Virus record (IMG/VR): IMGVR_UViG_3300029989_000016
Span: 1 to 64,000 of that record
Length of the DNA: 64,000 nucleotides
DNA from: a virus
Strand: one strand, 5' to 3'
Within the stretch, counting starts at the first letter, position 1. Every line of letters starts with the position of its first letter. The position numbers were made by a program, and so were the translations under genes. Below, piece by piece: positions 43,997 to 51,939 of this stretch. The notes beneath the pieces are model-generated. The model had not been told where the DNA came from and did no database searches. It saw only the letters and a program-made list of their open reading frames with translations.

Positions 43997-44358
43997 TTCA
44001 TCACCCCTTTATCACGCAAAAAGGCTTGCACTTGCAGCAAGGTGTAGGTCGCTTCGGCCAGTTTTTCCAGGGCCGTCGTCTCTCGCCCGCTGAATTGCGA
44101 TAATCGGGCGAAGTCCAAGCTGGAACGGGCGGTATCGGTCATCGTCAGCACTTTTGTGGCGTCTGCCGCGCTGATAATCTTGGACGGCAGGGCGTCGGCG
44201 GTCACGCTGCGTACGGCGGTGACGGTGGCATAGCCATACGCCAGTTGCTGTTCGAAGCCTTGCGCGGGCGTTACCCCGATTTGCGCGCATCCGGTAGCCG
44301 CGAGCATGGCAAAACAGGCCATAAGCCCGAACGCAATGCGTTTGATGGTCTTCATCAT
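43993..44358 (-). CDS. Lipoprotein
   Basis: The 121-residue product has a signal peptide and lipobox AATGC (cysteine about 24). The mature part is helical (ATVTAVRSVTADALP, ALEKLAEATYTLLQVQAFLRDK). ATG 44358 or 44355 may be used. With the next small gene it may form an envelope pair; a spanin role is possible but not supported by motifs. Confidence 0.6.
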   Translation of the reverse strand: MMKTIKRIAFGLMACFAMLAATGCAQIGVTPAQGFEQQLAYGYATVTAVRSVTADALPSKIISAADATKVLTMTDTARSSLDFARLSQFSGRETTALEKLAEATYTLLQVQAFLRDKGVMK

Positions 44359-44397
44359 AGATAGTTACTCCTAAAGTGGTGGGATTTACTACAGGAA

Positions 44398-44476
<79 letters not shown>

Positions 44477-44484
44477 ATCATGGA

Positions 44485-44735
44485 TTGACGACAAGAAGTG
44501 AAGAGATTTATATGCGATGTAATCCGCTTCGGCATTCGTCAAAAGGTGCCGGTTACGTTATCCGGCGTCACTTTCGTGACCGTGCAGGGCTTCACCCGCT
44601 AAGTGCCGCGCCCTATGTTCGTCGCTGACGATGATGGTGCGCTACAAATGCTCTGGCCCTCGTGGCGCGGAGTTAAACCGGCGTTGATCGACATTATCCG
44701 CCCTTGCGCAAGGAGAGGACTAACACGAGGATGAT
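44485..44735 (-). ncRNA. Structured non-coding segment between tRNA genes
   Basis: No gene is seen. Perfect stems are TTGACGA/TCGTCAA (44485-44491 with 44536-44542), GCCGG/CCGGC (44548-44552 with 44562-44566) and GTCAC/GTGAC (44567-44580), the last closing a GAAA tetraloop on the minus strand. It may belong with the structured RNA candidate at 44990-45985. Confidence 0.4.
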
Positions 44736-44736
44736 C

Positions 44737-44813
44737 TGGTGGGCAATAAGGGATTCGAACCCCCTGTCACGCGGCATAGAAGACCGCTGTTCTATCCACT
44801 GAACTAATCGCCC
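44737..44813 (-). tRNA. tRNA-Arg (TCT)
   Basis: A 77-base cloverleaf: acceptor GGGCGAT/ATTGCCC, D-stem GTTC/GAAC, anticodon loop CTTCTAT with TCT, T-loop TTCGAAT, encoded CCA. It reads AGA, a codon rare in hosts of moderate to high GC. Confidence 0.9.
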
Positions 44814-44912
44814 ATATTCGGTGCCGCTTACCTTTATGCGGCGACTGGATAAGGATTTTAACCCTCATAAAGCCGGTTCCCTATCGATTGGCCGTAAAGG
44901 GATGTACGGTTC

Positions 44913-44987
44913 TGGAGCGGGCTGTGAGGTTCGAACTCACGCATGGCGACTTGGAAAGACTCAGCCTTACCACTTGGCGAAGCCCGC
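44913..44987 (-). tRNA. tRNA-Gly (TCC) with irregular anticodon stem
   Basis: A 75-base cloverleaf: acceptor GCGGGCT/AGCCCGC, D-stem GCC/GGC, loop TTTCCAA with TCC, T-arm GTGAG-TTCGAAC-CTCAC, discriminator T and CCA. The anticodon stem GAGTC/GTCGC has only three pairs (A-G and T-T mismatches), so it may be decaying or specialised. Confidence 0.75.
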
Positions 44988-44989
44988 AA

Positions 44990-45985
44990 TAATCTGGGCA
45001 GGGGTAACGGCACAATAAAACCGCTCATAATTCACTCTAGGCCCATCCCGCGACAACCTAAAGCCTGCACGAAGAAACTGGGAGGGAATAACTAGCTCTT
45101 TGCCAAAGGCGCTCTAGCTTTGTTCTACAATCCACTTCCCCCGATTATGGACTGATTCGCCGTTTTTACCGCCTCTTTAGCCCGCTAAGGCCCGCCATAA
45201 CACGGTGCGGTTTCGTGACTAGGGCTATCCGAATATGCCTTTCGTCAGTTTGCTCCAGCGCTAGCCGAACAAACTTATTTGAAAATGGTTGAGTGGTTAG
45301 TTACTCCACATCGCAGCGACCACGCACTGTATCCTACTATTTTAGACGATCAACCATTAGGCAGTTTCTATTTCATTCTAGCTACTCCCGACCGCGCCAT
45401 GCCGAAGCCGAAAGAAGGATCACAAAATAGAAACTGCCTAATGGCACCGGGGCGTGAATCGAAACACGCTATCCTCTGTAGGCTTACCATCGAACGACTC
45501 AGTGGCCGCCCTCAATAAACAACGTACAGCGCACAGGCCGTTGTGCTTTCCCGGTACTGGGTGCCGCTGCTGGGAGTGCGCTTTCGCGTCTCACTGATGC
45601 CCGAAGGCAAAGATGCAGCGCCATTTGCTACTCGGACGTTTTACCTTTGTCAGCACGCCATTTACATCATGCTTTTCAAGTCGTCCGTTTCGATGCTGCG
45701 GGTGTTATCCCTAGTCCCTTTCCACGCTAGTCCGAAATGTTCGCAAATTGGTGAGAGAGAAAGCCCAATCAGTTGCTACTAAGTCCAGCGGCGTCGTCCG
45801 TTTGCTGCACCGACGAGACGAACTATATCGCGCACCCACTACCGAAGCAATACCCTAGACACCTTATTAGTGAACGACTTGCAGTGTATCGTAATGCGAT
45901 TTTAAGGCCCGTAGCGCTGTTTGCGTAAAAACCCAGGGCTTACTACCTCCGTGGGGTCGTTCGCAGCGCGTAGGGGCCGGAAAAT
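44990..45985 (-). ncRNA. Candidate giant structured RNA beside tRNA genes
   Basis: About 1 kb lacks any convincing gene yet is full of stems that fit a minus-strand transcript. Near the 5' side GGCCC...GCGCTG pairs with CAGCGC...GGGCC (about 45906-45920 with 45964-45978). CGGACG/CGTCCG (45633-45638, 45682-45687) encloses AGCATG/CGTGCT with a G-T pair. A TGCC-TTCG-GGCA hairpin lies at 45598-45609, a CGC-GAAA-GCG hairpin at 45579-45588 and GCACA/TGTGC at 45531-45546. Length, phage setting and the adjoining tRNA genes recall GOLLD and ROOL RNAs. Class membership is not shown. Confidence 0.5.
45354..45444. repeat. 20-base perfect inverted repeat
   Basis: CCATTAGGCAGTTTCTATTT (45354-45373) and its exact complement (45425-45444) flank 51 bases. 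The left arm also overlaps the end of another possible 9-base stem (AATGGTTGA, 45284-45292, with TCAACCATT, 45350-45358), so two foldings exclude each other. Confidence 0.9.
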
Positions 45986-45991
45986 CGATTC

Positions 45992-46480
45992 TTAGTGCTT
46001 TGCGGACGTATCCGGTGTGCCGGGAACTGCCGCCCCGTGCGATCCGTAGAAGTCGGCCAGCGAAGTTCCTTTGCGCGACTTGCCAGTTTCGTCAACCACG
46101 ATAATGCCGCACATAACGTTAAGCTCTTTCAGCGCGTTCAAACGTACAGATTCTTTGTAGACAGGATTGCGAGTCAGGCACAATAATTCGTGCAGCGACT
46201 GCTTTGTATTCCACAAATCCTCGATTGCAATCTCTTTCAAGCGCTGCTTAAAACCGTTCTGGTAATAAGGCGTCGATTCGATTGCATCAATACGCTTCAA
46301 AATGTTCTGGTCTGCGTTGACCTCGCCGAATACGCGACGCAAGGCGATGGACGCGTGGTAGCCGCGTACTCTGTGATCGATATAAAGATCGTAGTCCGCT
46401 TTGTGTTGCTCGATGAATTTATCATCTTCGAACTTCTCATACATAATCGGGAAATTCGACTTGCGTAATGGCTCTGTCAT
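45992..46480 (-). CDS. Terminase small subunit, putative
   Basis: The 162-residue protein has an N-terminal helical region with a helix-turn-helix-like part (HRVRGYHASIALRRVFG), a central helical oligomerisation segment (NTKQSLHELLCLTRNPVYKESVRLNALKEL), and an end with DETGKSRKGTSLADFYG. These are typical of phage small terminases that recognise DNA for packaging. It is 12 kb from the large subunit, an unusual distance, and the structured RNA candidate lies directly downstream on the same strand. Confidence 0.55.
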   Translation of the reverse strand: MTEPLRKSNFPIMYEKFEDDKFIEQHKADYDLYIDHRVRGYHASIALRRVFGEVNADQNILKRIDAIESTPYYQNGFKQRLKEIAIEDLWNTKQSLHELLCLTRNPVYKESVRLNALKELNVMCGIIVVDETGKSRKGTSLADFYGSHGAAVPGTPDTSAKH

Positions 46481-46531
46481 AATATGCTCCTGTTGCTTTA
46501 TTCCGTTTGGCCTCTGTGGCGCTGTGTTGCG

Positions 46532-46562
46532 ATTATATCTAATGCATGCTACTCAGGGTAAA
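46532..46562 (-). promoter_or_regulatory. Probable promoter for the small terminase gene
   Basis: On the minus strand TTTACC (46557-46562), a 19-base spacer and perfect TATAAT (46532-46537) lie 52 bases before the gene. It may also drive the downstream RNA and tRNA genes. Confidence 0.5.
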
Positions 46563-46834
46563 TATTATGTTAATTTCGTGCTGCTTTATGTCCTCTTGAC
46601 GCCGCGCCGCGATAACCTAGAATAGTGCTGCTTTATTGCTGGTTCTGATGATTTGATTATGTCCGAAATTGCGGATATTTTACTGTGGCTGCTGCCGCGC
46701 ATATTGCTTGTTTCCGCTCGTAAGTCGTTGATTCTAAAGCGAAAAGTTTTTTGTGGTTGCCGCGAGTAATTGCGAAATGATGCCGAATATATCGGATTCT
46801 TCTGGCTTTACGAAAACAGATATATTTTCCGGTA

Positions 46835-46901
46835 TTGCCGCAAGTCGTTGTTTTTGCAGTCTTAATTTACTTCTTTTATCTGTATTTATCTAAATATCTA
46901 A
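46835..46901 (+). repeat. 67-base block shared with 26504-26570, copy 2
   Basis: Same order as copy 1: TTGCCGCAAGTCGTTGTTTT, then TTTATCTGTA and TATCTAAATATCTA. The two gaps are 20 kb apart and otherwise different. Confidence 0.75.
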
Positions 46902-47009
46902 TTTAATAGAATATAGATATAAGTATATAGGTATTGTCCTATGCCCTCTCAGACCTTTATGCTAAATTAGTTATTTGCGATTTCAGCGGCTAAATACACT
47001 AAATTTCTC

Positions 47010-47220
47010 TTTAAATACAACTACTTAACAGTTAATGCGAATTATTTCTGACCTTAAAATAAACGGATATTTCCGCTACGAAAAACGATATTTACCGAAT
47101 TTTCACCAGTTTTCGCGGCCCTAAATATTTTCCTCTTTAAATACAACAACTTACGCGGCACGCGAAAAACAGATAAAACGGATATTATCCAGCTTTCGCT
47201 TTAAATACAAGGACTTGCGC
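47010..47220 (+). repeat. Three direct repeats, TTTAAATACAA-N2-ACTT
   Basis: Copies begin at 47010, 47136 and 47200: TTTAAATACAACTACTT, TTTAAATACAACAACTT and TTTAAATACAAGGACTT. Spacings are 126 and 64 bases, near multiples of 63 (about six helical turns). They are the reverse form of the GCAAGTCGTTG repeat. Confidence 0.75.
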
Positions 47221-47450
47221 CACAACCCTAGGCGACATAAACTCGACATAATTCCTGCAAACACGACACTAAAACAACCCACTTCCATTCATAATCCGCC
47301 ACTCACGACTCTACCTCATTTCGCCAGCGGCCTGACTCATAAACAGAACACTTTAAACGCAAGAAAGGACGGCTCAGAAACTTAGTAAAAAGTCACCGAA
47401 CCGCCCGCAAAACTTATCAAATCTCTAACGTTTTAATGTTCTATTCGGCA

Positions 47451-49532
47451 TCAAAATCCAGCCCCTTCGCTCGCTCCGTTACGCGCATTCCCCTTGCCAC
47501 CGGTACGCGTAACCCGCGTAATGTCCTCGTCTTCGGTCGAATCTGCGGCAATTACGCGGCCCATATATTCAACGTCGTCCATCACGCCCTCAAACATATA
47601 GCCCTTATATCCGTCCATCTGCTCCGGTTTCGCCCCCATAGCCAGCATGCGAACCTTAAGCCGGTTATCCATCACCCGATGCCCGCGAGACAGATCAGTA
47701 ATGCGTGAGCTAATATCGCCCGTCTTAACGAAAGCGCCTTTCTTCACGCGACGGTTATAGAACATAACCTCGATACTCATAAGCGCCTCGGTGAGATAAT
47801 TCTCCAGGGCCTGATCTCGCGGCGTACCACGGTTGTTGTTCATTTCGGTAAGGTTGAAAGCCGCAACCTCTTTCACCACCTCTCCGACGAACTTATTGTA
47901 TCCAGACATTCCGTCGTTAGCGTGCAACCACTCACGGCACTCTGCCATAATCTGCCACAGGTCGTCAACGAACCCCGTAAAGTCTGCGCTGTATGTTTCC
48001 GCCGCCGACTCCTTACCGTTCGCGTCAATATGCTGGCCCACCAGCATGGGATAGAAACGACGATTACCAGTTTCGTCCCTTTGCAAGCCTTCGTAACGAT
48101 TGCCGTCCATCACGGTTATCCACTGCCGCTGCTGGTCGTAATGGCCCTCAAATTTCTGGTGCATCTTGTCGCTGGTCAGCGTCATGAAGGACTTGACCTT
48201 ATTCATATCGGCTGTATTAAAACCAGTCATTTCGCCGATATTAGCGATGATCGATGTGCCGGTAATATCGCGCAAGAACTTAATCGGATCGACGCCCAGG
48301 TCCAGCTGCACGGCATCCGCATTTTGATCGCTCATAAGGGTGCGGCATATCAGCTTCGACATATACGACTTACCTGCGTCCTGCGGCCCGAACAGAGACA
48401 GTGCAATGGGTGCCATGCAGCCTGGATGCATAATACGAGCATAAAGCGACAACCAGAAATACTGCCCGAACTTCTTGTTTAAGTCCGTCTTGAACGTGCT
48501 GAAAAGGTTAATCAACTTGTGCTGGGCGCGTCGCTTTCCGTCCCATTCCGGTAACTGCCGTTCGAAGCTGATGATAAGGTCGTTTTGCTTGCGACCCAAA
48601 GACCACTCACGAAGTGATGCCTTAAGGTCGCGTACCGATTGCGACTTAAGCCCGGCAGCGCCCGACGCCGTAAGAATTTCGATCATATTGTAATGGTCGT
48701 CAATAATTACCTTGTTGTGATCCACCATGCGCCCGCTGAATAAATCGATGTGCGGTCGGTCTTCTCCGTCGCCGAAAATCATATCGAAAAATGCCATACG
48801 ATTGGAGTCGCATGATACTGGCTGGGATATCGTCATATCGCCGACTCGAATAAATTTTTCTTCGGCCCACTTAAACGGCATGGCATTAGAAAGTGCCTTT
48901 GCTCGCTTTACCAGATTAGGCTCTAAGCGTATTTCGTCCGCAAGTTCCTCGTCAGCACTGCGGCGAACCGACAGGCTAGATACGGCGCGCACCGATAACG
49001 TTTGCGCGGCCTGCATATCTTCCGACACTTCCGCTTCGCCCCACTTTGGCATCGAATACTCTACGTCCACGTCGTCCTTCGGCAGCATAGGGGCGACTGT
49101 CATGCGACGCTCGCGCCATTCCGAAACCGAAGCCGAGACTTCCGCCTCACGCTGCTCGCGTGCCACTTCCTTTTCTTGCTCTGCCTTTGCCACTTCCGCG
49201 TCTGCCGCATCTTTCAATTGCTGCGCGAGTGCGTCAGCATCTGCCGTCTTCGCCTTGACTCGTGCTAATTGCCGCGCTGCCACGTCCTGCGCTACCGCCG
49301 CGACGTTTTCGGGCGTCGGCTCTACGAAGGGAACCCCTCTTTGCTCTGCGACGAGCCTGGAGCGTTCTAGCGCCTTTGCCGCCTTCGCCTCTTTCTTAAG
49401 GCGGGCTATTTCTTTTGCCTCTTCCTTCACTGCCGCGCTTGATGCTTTAATCTGGGCAGGCGTTAATACGTCTTCCGCCTTCGTTGCTTCGTCGTCCCAT
49501 GGGAGTCCGCCGCCTGTTTTACTATCGGTCAT
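47451..49532 (-). CDS. VapE-type primase/helicase ATPase
   Basis: The 693-residue protein has an A/E/K-rich coiled-coil front (about 25-145) and a VapE-like superfamily 3 helicase domain: Walker A GPQDAGKS (382-389), Walker B-like SIIANIGEM (about 425-433), and KSFMTLTSDKMHQKFEGHY with RFYPMLVGQ after it. Such proteins unwind DNA at phage origins, usually with a primase, which is the next gene upstream. The C-terminal 120 residues may bind DNA or the partner. Confidence 0.8.
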   Translation of the reverse strand: MTDSKTGGGLPWDDEATKAEDVLTPAQIKASSAAVKEEAKEIARLKKEAKAAKALERSRLVAEQRGVPFVEPTPENVAAVAQDVAARQLARVKAKTADADALAQQLKDAADAEVAKAEQEKEVAREQREAEVSASVSEWRERRMTVAPMLPKDDVDVEYSMPKWGEAEVSEDMQAAQTLSVRAVSSLSVRRSADEELADEIRLEPNLVKRAKALSNAMPFKWAEEKFIRVGDMTISQPVSCDSNRMAFFDMIFGDGEDRPHIDLFSGRMVDHNKVIIDDHYNMIEILTASGAAGLKSQSVRDLKASLREWSLGRKQNDLIISFERQLPEWDGKRRAQHKLINLFSTFKTDLNKKFGQYFWLSLYARIMHPGCMAPIALSLFGPQDAGKSYMSKLICRTLMSDQNADAVQLDLGVDPIKFLRDITGTSIIANIGEMTGFNTADMNKVKSFMTLTSDKMHQKFEGHYDQQRQWITVMDGNRYEGLQRDETGNRRFYPMLVGQHIDANGKESAAETYSADFTGFVDDLWQIMAECREWLHANDGMSGYNKFVGEVVKEVAAFNLTEMNNNRGTPRDQALENYLTEALMSIEVMFYNRRVKKGAFVKTGDISSRITDLSRGHRVMDNRLKVRMLAMGAKPEQMDGYKGYMFEGVMDDVEYMGRVIAADSTEDEDITRVTRTGGKGNARNGASEGAGF

Positions 49533-49606
49533 GGAATGTTTCCTTATCGTTTTCTTCGTACATTACTAGTGTTTTGTTATGCCTACCGCACGGAAACGGC
49601 GCGGGG

Positions 49607-50728
49607 TTAGTATTCTCCGTTAATTCGCTCTAAATCTGCAACTATTTTATTAATTACTATTTCGTCAATGAACGTATTCCACGTTCGGCGATGCAGTTTG
49701 CGGCAGGTATCGTGACCGCAACCGAATACGAATTCGACTTCAGCGCCGGGGATAGGGCCGCGAAAGTATGCGCCGCTCGGATCGCCGTTGGCATGCTCGT
49801 GACCCCATGGGCAGGCGATGCGGAATTTGCCCGACATATTCATGACGACTTCGCCGTTACTGCCTTCGCCCTGCTGCGCTTTATTGAGGATGCGTTCGGC
49901 CATAGTGAGCCATAAGGCGTCGAAAGTGTACGCTTCGGCGTCTATCTCATAAATCCGTTTCTGCGGCACGACGATAGGGAACGTAAAGGCGCGGGCAATC
50001 TCGTCCATGGAGTATCGGCGGCGGTAGTCTGCGTCCCGGATTTGAACCTGATACGGTACTGCGTTTCCTTTGCCGTCCAGTACCGGGTATTTATAGGCGT
50101 TATTGGGGCCGTGGCGCTTGTTGTTGATGCCGATTGGCATTCTGCCGTAGCGGGATACGTCTTTGATGGTGCTGTCGCCGCCCTTTTTGAGAACTGCGCT
50201 GACGAAGCACGACAAGAAGGCTTTGAAGCGTTGCATATCCGGCTCAGGGATATCGAAGAAATACCAGAGTTGGTAATTTCCGGGGCTGGTCTCCACAGTC
50301 GCGGTAGGCTTAAGGATATCGTACATATGCTGTACGCTGATATCGCCCTTGCTGCCGGTTCCGCTTCCGATATCGTCCACCATTAAGGCGAGGCCATGGC
50401 CGAAAGACATTTCGCCGCGCCAGTAGCGCATCGTTCCAGTTCGCGGGTTCGGCGTTTTAATGCTGCTGCTGATGCAGGCATAGCAGTTCGCGGCGTCGTT
50501 GATGTACTTCCCTTCTGCCCACGGAGTCGGCCACCATCCGCCGTTGATTTTCTTGCCGTCCGAGTCCGTTTGTACGGTCGCCTCGTCGGCATATCCTGCC
50601 ATAACACGCTCGTTCTCCGGGATTCCGTTGTGTAACTGGATCAGGAATTCTTCGCACTTTGCCATGCGTGCGGCTTTGATTACTTGCGGCGATACTTGCG
50701 CCGTTTTTACTTCGCTACTGGTAGTCAT
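49607..50728 (-). CDS. DNA primase, RepB/AEP-like
   Basis: The 373-residue protein has the archaeo-eukaryotic primase core: LALMVDDIG (113-121, metal-binding acids), ATVETSPGNYQLWYFF (143-158) and later DVSRYGRMPIGINNKRH. The C-terminal part (CPWGHEHANGDPSGAYF, GCGHDTCRKLH) has Cys/His pairs, like a zinc module. It primes DNA synthesis, here probably with the VapE-type helicase encoded next. Its start overlaps the previous stop by one base (TAATG). Confidence 0.75.
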   Translation of the reverse strand: MTTSSEVKTAQVSPQVIKAARMAKCEEFLIQLHNGIPENERVMAGYADEATVQTDSDGKKINGGWWPTPWAEGKYINDAANCYACISSSIKTPNPRTGTMRYWRGEMSFGHGLALMVDDIGSGTGSKGDISVQHMYDILKPTATVETSPGNYQLWYFFDIPEPDMQRFKAFLSCFVSAVLKKGGDSTIKDVSRYGRMPIGINNKRHGPNNAYKYPVLDGKGNAVPYQVQIRDADYRRRYSMDEIARAFTFPIVVPQKRIYEIDAEAYTFDALWLTMAERILNKAQQGEGSNGEVVMNMSGKFRIACPWGHEHANGDPSGAYFRGPIPGAEVEFVFGCGHDTCRKLHRRTWNTFIDEIVINKIVADLERINGEY

Positions 50729-51150
50729 TACGCCTCGATTCGATTGATTACGATAGGTTGATTCGGGTCAATCCACGCCCAGGCCGTTATTTTAACCGAT
50801 ACGCGGCCCATGCGTTGCTGCAATGTCTTCGCCGCCACTAAACTGTTGGCAAGCTTCGCGCCGAATTCTGTATCTTCAGGACTTGCGCCGCCCTGCACCA
50901 TGACGCTGTTTTCTTTCAGATACAAGTCGTACGCCGCGCTCTTGTAGTTGAAATAAATGCGCAGGTATGGCTTTGCCCGTTCGCGCTTCGACTTAATGGA
51001 CGGGACTTCCTTTTGCTTGCGCTCGTGCCGCTCGTCTGCACTTTCACGGTCGCGCCGGGCGTTATCGGAGTGGTCTTTAAAGTGCTTACGCTTACGCTTG
51101 CGCTTGTTTGCGCGGACGTTCGCAAAAGCGCTGCTGTAGTTCTTTGCCAT
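50728..51150 (-). CDS. Small basic protein of the primase operon
   Basis: The start at ATG 51150 (TAATG overlap with the previous gene, after GGAG) gives 140 residues. The first 60 are extremely basic (ANKRKRKRKHFKDHS), the rest a small mixed domain (YLRIYFNYKSAAYDLYL). DNA or RNA binding is likely. Confidence 0.6.
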   Translation of the reverse strand: MAKNYSSAFANVRANKRKRKRKHFKDHSDNARRDRESADERHERKQKEVPSIKSKRERAKPYLRIYFNYKSAAYDLYLKENSVMVQGGASPEDTEFGAKLANSLVAAKTLQQRMGRVSVKITAWAWIDPNQPIVINRIEA

Positions 51151-51563
51151 TATTTTCTCCAATCGCCTTTGATTAAACGGAATGACGTAATATCTTGATC
51201 AGCCGATGCCGAATGGTGTCCCCAGGAATAATGGCCTGCGATTACGCCGGATTCTATGCGACCAGAAGCTCTGGCAACGTCAACGATTGCATCCGGCTCA
51301 GTAGGGCAGGCTCCGCCCGGCCATGCTATCCAGCCATACTCTCCAGGCGCCAGTTCCACTCGCCGTATCGCCTCTTTTAGATCGGCCATGATCTTGTCAC
51401 TCGTTTCGAAACAGTAGTAGTTATGGTGGTCATGCAGCGCCGCCTTTGCAGCGCGCAAAAGATTATCTTTGGGCGATAGTTGGCACAGATCCAAAGTTAT
51501 TGCGTTTCTGTCACGCAACATCGCAACGTTCAATTCAACGACAGCATCTACTTTCTTGCTCAT
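51150..51563 (-). CDS. Hypothetical protein
   Basis: The 137-residue protein has YGWIAWPGGACPTEPDAIVDV and AGHYSWGHHSASADQDITSFRL, a combination common in small phage proteins of unknown role that accompany replication genes. It overlaps both neighbours. Confidence 0.55.
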   Translation of the reverse strand: MSKKVDAVVELNVAMLRDRNAITLDLCQLSPKDNLLRAAKAALHDHHNYYCFETSDKIMADLKEAIRRVELAPGEYGWIAWPGGACPTEPDAIVDVARASGRIESGVIAGHYSWGHHSASADQDITSFRLIKGDWRK

Positions 51564-51763
51564 TTCGCTTCCTTACAAGTAAGGCCCATACGGCGCGCAA
51601 CCTCTTTATGGATCTTGCGCGACTTAGCGACGAACGGCGCGGCATGGTCGATATCAACCCCACCCTCTACCTCTTTATATATGCGGTAGTACTCTTCCTG
51701 CTGCGTCTTGGACGGCTCCGGCATTGCGCCCGTGGCCAGATTGTCGTGGTCGGTCAAGTTCAT
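51560..51763 (-). CDS. Small hypothetical protein, first gene of the primase operon
   Basis: The 67-residue charged product (QQEEYYRIYKEVEGGVDI, KSRKIHKEVARRMGL) follows a minus-strand TATAAT at 51796-51801. The end resembles a short helix-turn-helix. It may regulate the operon, but this is not shown. Confidence 0.5.
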   Translation of the reverse strand: MNLTDHDNLATGAMPEPSKTQQEEYYRIYKEVEGGVDIDHAAPFVAKSRKIHKEVARRMGLTCKEAK

Positions 51764-51939
51764 GGTGGACTTTCTTTCTGGTTAATCAAGCGCCTATTAT
51801 ATATGCCTTCGCGCCAAGTAGGGATAGTTTACGCAACTATTTATACGTTCACTATGAACGAAAATAATTTACCGTTACGGTGGAAAGCGAGATATACTTC
51901 GTGCTGTAGTTCCGAGAATAACTCAGAAAGGAAATAGAA
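51764..51939. promoter_or_regulatory. Divergent promoter region with operator-like palindrome
   Basis: Minus side: TATAAT (51796-51801). Plus side: TTACCG, 18 bases, TATACT (51871-51900). Between them CGTTCA-CTA-TGAACG (51847-51861) is a perfect 6-base palindrome, suited to a dimeric regulator acting on both operons. Confidence 0.5.

Larger units (their letters stand above)
46481..47450. other. 1-kb AT-rich non-coding region with repeats
   Basis: No gene is seen. Besides the promoter at 46532 it has five copies of a repeat: two in one orientation (46716-46739, 46835-46859) and three in the other (starting TTTAAATACAA at 47010, 47136 and 47200). Additional AAAACGGATATT-like repeats occur. It lies between the small terminase gene and the end of the primase/helicase operon. 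An origin or a control region is plausible. Confidence 0.6.

Noticed and set aside
44821-45782. Three plus-strand frames of 65-79 residues in the non-coding region
   Set aside because: They have no ribosome sites, no family resemblance and opposite strand to all neighbours; the region is better explained as structured RNA and tRNA.
46401-46625. 74-residue plus-strand frame
   Set aside because: It overlaps the start and promoter of the small terminase gene in antisense and has no ribosome site.
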